A stretch of 12,326 nucleotides of DNA from Dehalococcoidales bacterium (GTDB lineage: Bacteria; Chloroflexota; Dehalococcoidia; Dehalococcoidales; UBA3254): positions 1 to 12,326 of the forward strand of contig JAFGOB010000141.1 in assembly GCA_016926695.1 (NCBI GenBank). Direction: 5' to 3'. The notes under the pieces are model-generated. The model had not been told where the DNA came from, made no database searches, and worked only from the letters and a program-made list of their open reading frames with translations. The translations under genes and the position numbers were made by a program. This document shows, piece after piece, positions 8,262 through 12,326 of the stretch (the stretch's first letter is position 1; the number at the start of each line of letters is the position of its first letter).

Positions 8262-9569
8262 TTACTTTACCTCTTGACGATTTAATAAATCCAGAGTTAA
8301 TGAAAAGTCTTCCATCCAACCGTCAATTTCTCCTGTAATTGTGTTACCTTCAAGGTAAGCTTTAAAGGGTACCGTTTTTTCATTCGCCCCTGTGACGTCA
8401 GACTGCTCTTGTACAATCACAACCTTGCTTTCTGTTTCTACAAAGTCTCCTTTTCTTCCTTCAGAATCGCTTCTATCAACGAACTCCGAGAAGAAATTAA
8501 ATTTGACATCCCAGGTATAACCTGTGCTGCCATCCTCATAGAACAGATTACCGGTACCAAACACCTTGCCGCTATCCATATTTAGTTCCAGATAATTCGT
8601 GTTCCAGAAGAAAGTCCTTTTTCCGGTTGTTATGAAGCTTCCTGTAGCTGTGAAGCTCTGGATAGCTACAGGTCTGGTATTCCAAGCCTCTGCCGGCAAC
8701 GGCCTGCGTGCCATATTTGCCAGCCACACGGCGAATTCATTTACGTCATCCCATATTGATTTTGAAGAACCTCCCGCCTTGGTCAGACGGGCTAACCCCG
8801 TGGCGTAGCCCATAACGATATTCCGGTACTCCTCGTCGGTGTATTCGGTCGGGTCGTTTTTCTGCATAATCATACTAATTTCATGATGCAAAGCAGCCTG
8901 CATAAGCTTATCTGGGTTTTGCTCGGTTGCCTCCCGGATGATTACGTAGAGCTGCTGGAACAAAGGGTCTTCGTTAGCCCTTTCCAGGTCTGGCCGCATA
9001 TCGTATGGCTTCCCGGATAAAGCCGAGGTTGTTTCCCAAGCCATGTTAAGCGCCGTCGCTCCGATTTTATCGCCCACATTCTTGAGCATCAGCCCCTTGC
9101 CGCTCAAATAGACTCCCGCTACCTGATATGTTGTACTTTGCTGCTCGATGCCCTTGAGCAGGATCTGGCGGCCTTTATCAATGAGACGCGGGCCGATAAC
9201 GTGTTTGCCTACCGCCCCGACCGCTTTCCCGATGCCGGCCTGTACAGCCTGTTTGCCAACGATCTTGAGGGACTTCTCTACCATGGCACTGAACTTCGCC
9301 TCACGAACCTGCTTTGCAAGACTGGGCGCTTTGGATGAAAGGGATATTGCCTGCTGACGGGCCAGCATGTAATCGTACTCGTTCATAGTCTCTTTTTTAG
9401 CTTCGATCTGATTTAGCCAGAGTTCCGGGGTCTTCTCTACAGCGATCGCAATGCTGGCCTGCATGTCCAGGGCTTGATGCATCTGCATAGATTCGTCGAT
9501 AACACCAGCGCCCGATACACACGTGACGGCTATCATCAGCGCCAGAAGCGCCCCCTCCACTATGACCAT
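8262..9569 (-). CDS. Unrecognised exported protein, middle gene of cohesin operon
   Basis: A 435-aa protein that I do not recognise. Residues 4-23 (VEGALLALMIAVTCVSGAGV) look like a signal peptide or membrane anchor. Residues about 25-180 are helical and charged, with a Gly/Ala/Lys-rich amphipathic stretch near 95-145 (KQAVQAGIGKAVGAVGKHV). Residues 180-300 are helical and acidic. From about 300 the chain turns beta-rich, with alternating aromatic and polar residues (FTATGSFITTGKRTFFW, EIDGWMEDFSLTLDL), resembling a small beta-barrel or sandwich. No catalytic motif stands out. Its ATG overlaps the stop of the LamG gene (TAATG), with AAGGAGG six bases before it, so the two are translationally coupled. 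By context it should work with the cohesin/dockerin proteins at the cell surface, perhaps as a structural or binding subunit. Confidence 0.85.
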   Translation of the reverse strand: MVIVEGALLALMIAVTCVSGAGVIDESMQMHQALDMQASIAIAVEKTPELWLNQIEAKKETMNEYDYMLARQQAISLSSKAPSLAKQVREAKFSAMVEKSLKIVGKQAVQAGIGKAVGAVGKHVIGPRLIDKGRQILLKGIEQQSTTYQVAGVYLSGKGLMLKNVGDKIGATALNMAWETTSALSGKPYDMRPDLERANEDPLFQQLYVIIREATEQNPDKLMQAALHHEISMIMQKNDPTEYTDEEYRNIVMGYATGLARLTKAGGSSKSIWDDVNEFAVWLANMARRPLPAEAWNTRPVAIQSFTATGSFITTGKRTFFWNTNYLELNMDSGKVFGTGNLFYEDGSTGYTWDVKFNFFSEFVDRSDSEGRKGDFVETESKVVIVQEQSDVTGANEKTVPFKAYLEGNTITGEIDGWMEDFSLTLDLLNRQEVK

Positions 9570-11512
9570 TATTCGCCTCCTTGTGGGACGAGGGTTATGC
9601 CTTCAAGGTAAATGAGTCGCCCCTGGTAGAAAAACGCGAGCAGTTGCGGAGCGGCATACATCTCAGAGCCTTCTACGGTGTCTCCGGATATCGCGGTGTA
9701 ATCGTCGATCCGCTCCAGGGTATCGCCGGGAGCAAGCGCCTTTTTCACATCCTGAATTGAAGACCCGATGGTAAATGCGTCGGGGGTGTAAGGTACCGCG
9801 ATGGAGTCTCCAGGCAAAGCTTCAACCGGCGCCCAGGCTTGATATACTCCGTCCAGGAACAAGTATGAAGTCTGGCCATCGTAATAAACCCACGTCTCAC
9901 TGCAAAGCATTCTGCCTTCCGCGTTAACGACCCCAACCAGAGAGAAGGAATGAGGCCAGCCAAACATTTCAACTATCTGCAGCTGCTCTGATGAAAGAGT
10001 TCTTAATGTGACCTCCGGCGCCAGATGCCCTGAATCCTGTATCTGGGAAACAGCTTCTTTCAGGATCTGGCTGGCATCGATGGATGTGACTTTGCCGTCA
10101 TTATTCACGTCCATGACCGCTTCTTCAGCCCTCTTACCCACGGCCATTTGCAGGGCGGCCAGGGCATCCAGCGGAGTCAGCTTCCCGTCGCCGTTAAAGT
10201 CGCCCTTCAATTGCCCGGTGCCTTGGACGGTGAAAACGCCATCTTGTGTCGTCAAATTCACAGGAGTCAAGTATCCCACCAAATTAGCTGTAGCACTCCT
10301 TATCTCCAGCGAACTGGAGTCGCCCGCCTGCCCCATGATGTTAAAGACCACATAGGCCACCGAACCATCACCCTCGAAGCCTGCTTTATCGGCCAGGCTG
10401 ATCTTGATGGTGTCGGCAGATATTAAATTAAAATCAAACAGGGAGTTCGTGCTTAGACTACCTTTTATCGCTTTTTCTGCTCTTAAAACGGCAGGGTCGT
10501 AGTTTAATGTCAGGTCCATATTACCGATTTTTCCCGCTGTACCTTTTAGCATTAGCGGAATCTGGATGGTGCCTCCAGTCGGTTTACTGCGGGACTCGAA
10601 GATCAATCCTGACGCCATCGGCGAAGGAATTGGTGCAGGCACCGGGGTGTATGCAGGAGTCGGTGTTGTCGGTTTTGTGGTGATGACTGGTGTCGTCGAA
10701 GTAAAAGCCGGTGCTGAGGAAGGGGGTGTTGGAGAAGCGGATGATGTTGGCGAAGGCTCCACTATAGACGTTGGAACAGGTGTATGGCTGGGCGTGGGGG
10801 TTATTTCCGGAACCACACCAGGACTAACTCTTATAGAATCGACTTCATCGGCACTAAGCGCGCGGTCATAAATCCTCACATCGTCAATGTCACCGGCGAA
10901 ATATTCACCAAAAGATGGATTGCGGCCGATATTAATATAATCCCATCCTGAACCCAGCGTGCCGGTTTCTTCATGCGTGGCTTCATTTACGTAGAGTCTA
11001 ACTTTGGCAGCAGTCTGATCATATACGGTGGCAATGAATACCCATTCCCCAAGAACAACCTTCTCGTACCCAAGCACAGAGCCTGAGCCACTGAAACATG
11101 ACCAACCGGTACCACCGCCGCGATAATCGATGCCGATCGACCGGTCGTAGCTACCGTTATCATGGGAAATAACCTGTCTGGACGGAGAATCGTTTTTAGC
11201 ACGTACCCAGGCAGTCATTGTCATCTGCGGCATCACACCGGGGTTTATGTTGACGGGAGCAGAGACGTAGTCGTCTTTTCCATCAAAACTCAATGCCTGC
11301 CCACTGAACCCTTCGATAAAAGCAGCGCCTTTGTTGGTGCCGTGATAGCTGTTTCCGGAATAGTCTTTTTCATCTCCGTTAAAAGGATAGTATGCGACCA
11401 AACCTGAGGTAGAAGATGCTGCTGAAATTTTCACTGGGTAATAAGATAATAAGTGTAACCCTGCAAATAGAAGAAAAATAACCAAAGCGACTTTAATCAC
11501 GGAGTAGGTCAA
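9569..11512 (-). CDS. LamG - cohesin - dockerin surface protein
   Basis: A modular secreted protein of about 647 aa, first gene of the operon. Numbered from TTG 11512: residues 5-28 are a signal or anchor helix; 36-230 a LamG/concanavalin-like sandwich (GLVAYYPFNGDEKDYSGN, DIDDVRIYDRALSADEV); 231-300 a Pro/Thr/Ser linker; 301-430 a cohesin-like domain (LTLNYDPAVL, GFEGDGSVAYVVFNI); 436-493 a type I dockerin with two calcium loops, D438-N440-D442-D449 and D468-N470-D472-D479; and 494-647 an unknown C-terminal domain (EMFGWPHSFSLVG, ETWVYYDG). LamG modules usually bind carbohydrate or protein ligands. A cohesin and a dockerin in one chain permit chaining, or docking to the cohesin lipoprotein of the same operon. 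No enzyme module is present. ATG 11518 directly abuts its AGGAG, leaving no spacer, whereas TTG 11512 lies six bases away and is preferred. Confidence 0.92.
   Translation of the reverse strand: MTYSVIKVALVIFLLFAGLHLLSYYPVKISAASSTSGLVAYYPFNGDEKDYSGNSYHGTNKGAAFIEGFSGQALSFDGKDDYVSAPVNINPGVMPQMTMTAWVRAKNDSPSRQVISHDNGSYDRSIGIDYRGGGTGWSCFSGSGSVLGYEKVVLGEWVFIATVYDQTAAKVRLYVNEATHEETGTLGSGWDYINIGRNPSFGEYFAGDIDDVRIYDRALSADEVDSIRVSPGVVPEITPTPSHTPVPTSIVEPSPTSSASPTPPSSAPAFTSTTPVITTKPTTPTPAYTPVPAPIPSPMASGLIFESRSKPTGGTIQIPLMLKGTAGKIGNMDLTLNYDPAVLRAEKAIKGSLSTNSLFDFNLISADTIKISLADKAGFEGDGSVAYVVFNIMGQAGDSSSLEIRSATANLVGYLTPVNLTTQDGVFTVQGTGQLKGDFNGDGKLTPLDALAALQMAVGKRAEEAVMDVNNDGKVTSIDASQILKEAVSQIQDSGHLAPEVTLRTLSSEQLQIVEMFGWPHSFSLVGVVNAEGRMLCSETWVYYDGQTSYLFLDGVYQAWAPVEALPGDSIAVPYTPDAFTIGSSIQDVKKALAPGDTLERIDDYTAISGDTVEGSEMYAAPQLLAFFYQGRLIYLEGITLVPQGGE
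9576..9582 (-). promoter_or_regulatory. Consensus Shine-Dalgarno at the TAATG junction
   Basis: AAGGAGG on the minus strand ends six bases before the ATG at 9569 and lies inside the last codons of the LamG gene. With the stop-start overlap TAATG, this marks translational coupling and fixes the start of the 435-aa gene. Confidence 0.8.
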
Positions 11513-11518
11513 AACCAT

Positions 11519-11523
11519 CTCCT
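11519..11523 (-). promoter_or_regulatory. Shine-Dalgarno of the LamG gene, abutting an ATG
   Basis: AGGAG on the minus strand runs directly into ATG (11518-11516) with no spacer. The in-frame TTG at 11512-11510 is six bases away, the normal distance. This decides in favour of a TTG start, or implies inefficient initiation at the ATG. Confidence 0.5.
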
Positions 11524-11544
11524 ATAGAAGTATTAGTTGCGTCC

Positions 11545-11573
11545 AGTATACCATTACTACTAGGCGCTAACAA
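11545..11573 (-). promoter_or_regulatory. Extended -10 promoter of the cohesin/dockerin operon
   Basis: On the minus strand, TTGTTA (11573-11568, 4 of 6 to consensus) is followed after 17 bases by TATACT (11550-11545, 5 of 6), with TG one base before the -10 box. Transcription should begin near 11538, giving a leader of about 25 bases that contains the Shine-Dalgarno. This is the best promoter in the window. Confidence 0.6.
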
Positions 11574-11576
11574 TGG

Positions 11577-11604
11577 AAGGTTTATTGATAAAGGTTTATT
11601 GATA
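11577..11604. repeat. Perfect 14-bp tandem repeat next to the operon promoter
   Basis: AAGGTTTATTGATA occurs twice in direct tandem (11577-11590 and 11591-11604). It lies four bases upstream of the -35 box of the minus-strand promoter, where activators commonly bind. The pair could be an activator site or a simple slippage duplication. Confidence 0.6.
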
Positions 11605-11642
11605 ATAGTATTAGGTTTGGTTAGAGTATTTATTTGGTAACA

Positions 11643-11703
11643 AAATAGCAAATTCGGCTATTTGAAGAACAATAATAATCAAGTAGATAGATCGAATCTA
11701 CTT
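11643..11703. repeat. Two consecutive hairpins with 7-nt loops
   Basis: AAATAGC (11643-11649) pairs perfectly with GCTATTT (11657-11663) around a 7-base loop. AAGTAGAT (11681-11688) pairs perfectly with ATCTACTT (11696-11703) around another 7-base loop. Neither is followed by a T-tract. They may be operator sites, elements of a small RNA, or remnants of short repeats. Confidence 0.4.
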
Positions 11704-11828
11704 TCGAAGGTCTTGGTACTACCTATTGATACCTCAGCTCCAGTTTTCTTTTGGTGAACTTTAGTGTTCTGCAGTTGCTAAAAAGTGTTCAATAAGTTGT
11801 CACTTGCCTCAATATTTATCACCTTCTG

Positions 11829-11869
11829 AGATACCAAATACTCACATCGTGATATTTATATCAGGTGAG
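11829..11869. promoter_or_regulatory. Operator-like element (copy B) with nested hairpin
   Basis: GAGATACCAAAT (11829-11840) repeats the lead of the element at 218 and is followed by the palindrome TCAC-ATC-GTGA (11842-11852). A second possible fold pairs CTCAC (11841-11845) with GTGAG (11865-11869) and TGATA (11850-11854) with TATCA (11859-11863). It ends just before the ribosome site of a short frame at 11884. Confidence 0.35.
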
Positions 11870-11883
11870 AAGAGGGTTTCTTT

Positions 11884-11958
11884 ATGGCTAAATCCATGAA
11901 TACATCCCCATTTTCATTCAACCACTACATTGAGCGCCGCTTTACTCGTCAAGTATAA
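11884..11958 (+). CDS. Possible 24-aa peptide or gene remnant
   Basis: A short frame, MAKSMNTSPFSFNHYIERRF then TRQV and stop, preceded by AGAGGG seven bases before the ATG. The spacing suits translation, but 24 codons is too little to prove a gene and the family is unknown to me. Its 3' end overlaps the candidate promoter of the next gene. It may be a leader peptide, a remnant or chance. Confidence 0.2.
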   Translation: MAKSMNTSPFSFNHYIERRFTRQV

Positions 11959-11959
11959 T
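11930..11959 (+). promoter_or_regulatory. Candidate promoter for the small membrane protein gene
   Basis: TTGAGC (11930-11935, 4 of 6 to consensus) and a perfect TATAAT (11954-11959) are 18 bases apart. Transcription from about 11966 would give a leader of about 53 bases before the ATG at 12019. Confidence 0.45.
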
Positions 11960-12018
11960 AACAGATACCCAGACCTAAGACTTCCATAAGAGCTAACCAT
12001 CAAAGGAAGGGGCTTACT

Positions 12019-12245
12019 ATGTTGGAACTGTACTTCTTCATCCTCGGAATCGTAAATAGTGTCTTTTTGATTTCCATCTTTCTAATTCGGGAGAATAGGT
12101 TGGACATCCTGAAGCGAATCGGATGGATTTATTTCCTCTTAGCGATACCCGCCATCTTGGCATTATTTTAACCGTACAAGAACAGAAAACTGAGCGATAT
12201 ATCATCTTTCTGGGTATCTTCCTAGCGTTCCTATTTATAGAATGA
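12019..12245 (+). pseudogene. Small membrane protein gene with frameshift, next to an IS
   Basis: The first frame encodes a 50-aa hydrophobic protein (12019-12171) that starts MLELYFFILGIVNSVFLISI, has a basic loop near RENRLDILKR, and has a second helix IGWIYFLLAIPAILALF. AAGGAAGGGG at 12003-12012 lies six bases before the ATG, so it is expressed or once was. Directly after, the frame shifted by one base continues as GIILTVQEQKTERYIIF and LGIFLAFLFIE before TGA at 12243-12245. Adding one base near 12157-12159 joins the two into a natural three-helix protein of about 75 aa. The simplest explanation is a one-base deletion, in the cell or in the assembly. No classic slippery heptamer is present. 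The 3' end was probably cut off by the insertion sequence that begins about 7 bases later. The function is unknown. Confidence 0.6.
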
Positions 12246-12252
12246 CCTCGGA

Positions 12253-12326
12253 TGTCAATAGTGGACACCAAACCTTTTCATGATGCAAGCAGTTCCGCAT
12301 AGTATCTCTGTTCATAGACTGCAGGA
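12253..12326. mobile_element. Terminus of an IS3-like insertion sequence (partial)
   Basis: TGTCAATAGTGGACACC (12253-12269) resembles the ends of IS3-group elements, which begin with TG and often contain CAATAGTGGACA. Just inside it, on the minus strand, lies the stop codon and last codons of a transposase-like reading frame. The body of the element and its other end lie beyond the window. Target duplication therefore cannot be checked here. Confidence 0.55.
12278..12326 (-). CDS. IS3-family transposase, C-terminal fragment
   Basis: Reading in from the right edge on the minus strand, codons PAVYEQRYYAELLAS end at TGA (12280-12278). This resembles the tail of IS3-family OrfB transposases (DDE integrases that cut and join DNA ends), which often finish with SPxxYExRYY-type sequence. 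Only 15 codons are visible, so the catalytic DDE residues lie outside. The stop-to-terminus distance of 25 bases suits such an element. Confidence 0.5.
   Translation of the reverse strand, partial: PAVYEQRYYAELLAS

Larger units (their letters stand above)
11519..12018. other. Right intergenic region rich in inverted repeats
   Basis: Five hundred bases with no secure gene. Besides the promoters and repeats listed separately, AGTGTTC occurs at 11763-11769 and 11784-11790, exactly 21 bases apart (two helical turns), which could be a pair of protein-binding half-sites. A 24-codon frame (11884-11958) is listed separately at low confidence. Confidence 0.6.

Noticed and set aside
10566..10871. 101-aa Gly/Val-rich frame on the + strand
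   Set aside because: It is the antisense image of the Pro/Thr/Ser linker of the LamG protein.
7751..11512. Cellulosome gene cluster
   Set aside because: Cohesin and dockerin modules are present, but there is no glycoside hydrolase, carbohydrate-binding scaffold array or S-layer anchor.
12160..12171. Programmed -1 frameshift in the small membrane protein gene
   Set aside because: No X-XXY-YYZ slippery heptamer is in the correct frame, and a one-base deletion near 12158 gives a smoother joined protein.
1..12326. CRISPR array or rRNA genes
   Set aside because: No regularly spaced repeats and no recognisable rRNA segments were seen on either strand.

Overview
The window reads as a piece of a bacterial chromosome with moderate base composition and standard stop codon use. 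Two lipoprotein signals, a PRC-barrel protein, a LamG/cohesin/dockerin surface protein and a tiny MCWNCGC protein suggest an anaerobic or sediment-type bacterium. Chloroflexota (Dehalococcoidia-like) is my best guess, but that rests on remembered family resemblance and no marker gene is present. The right edge enters an IS3-like insertion sequence, so this is accessory or recently rearranged DNA.

Layout. Positions 1-413 are non-coding, with a strong hairpin, a 15-bp palindrome and a candidate promoter. Next, on the + strand, come a 70-aa Cys-rich small protein, a very large superfamily 2 helicase (about 1190 aa), a PRC-barrel protein with a YjzC-like tail, a rhodanese-like lipoprotein, and a DUF255/YyaL/SPATA20-type protein with an N-terminal thioredoxin-like domain. 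The last two lie so close together that they probably form an operon.

A convergent gap (about 7558-7750) separates these from a three-gene minus-strand operon, read from 11512 down to 7751. Its genes are a LamG - Pro/Thr linker - cohesin - dockerin - unknown-domain protein, an unrecognised 435-aa exported protein, and a short cohesin-like lipoprotein. The first two genes overlap by one base (TAATG) with a consensus Shine-Dalgarno. A good extended -10 promoter lies just upstream, and a perfect 14-bp tandem repeat abuts its -35. The simplest reading is a cell-surface complex: the lipoprotein cohesin could dock the secreted dockerin protein, whose own cohesin could recruit a further dockerin partner. 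No glycoside hydrolase or other enzyme is in the operon, so this does not look like a cellulosome.

The right end (11519-12326) holds a 500-base intergenic stretch rich in inverted repeats. After it come a small two- to three-helix membrane protein gene broken by an apparent one-base deletion and, 7 bases after its last readable codon, an IS3-like terminus with the last 15 codons of a transposase on the minus strand. Both the broken gene and the IS end were found by direct reading, because they are too short for ordinary ORF cut-offs.

The most original material is the cohesin/dockerin operon with its unknown middle gene, followed by the large helicase with two long non-motif regions.
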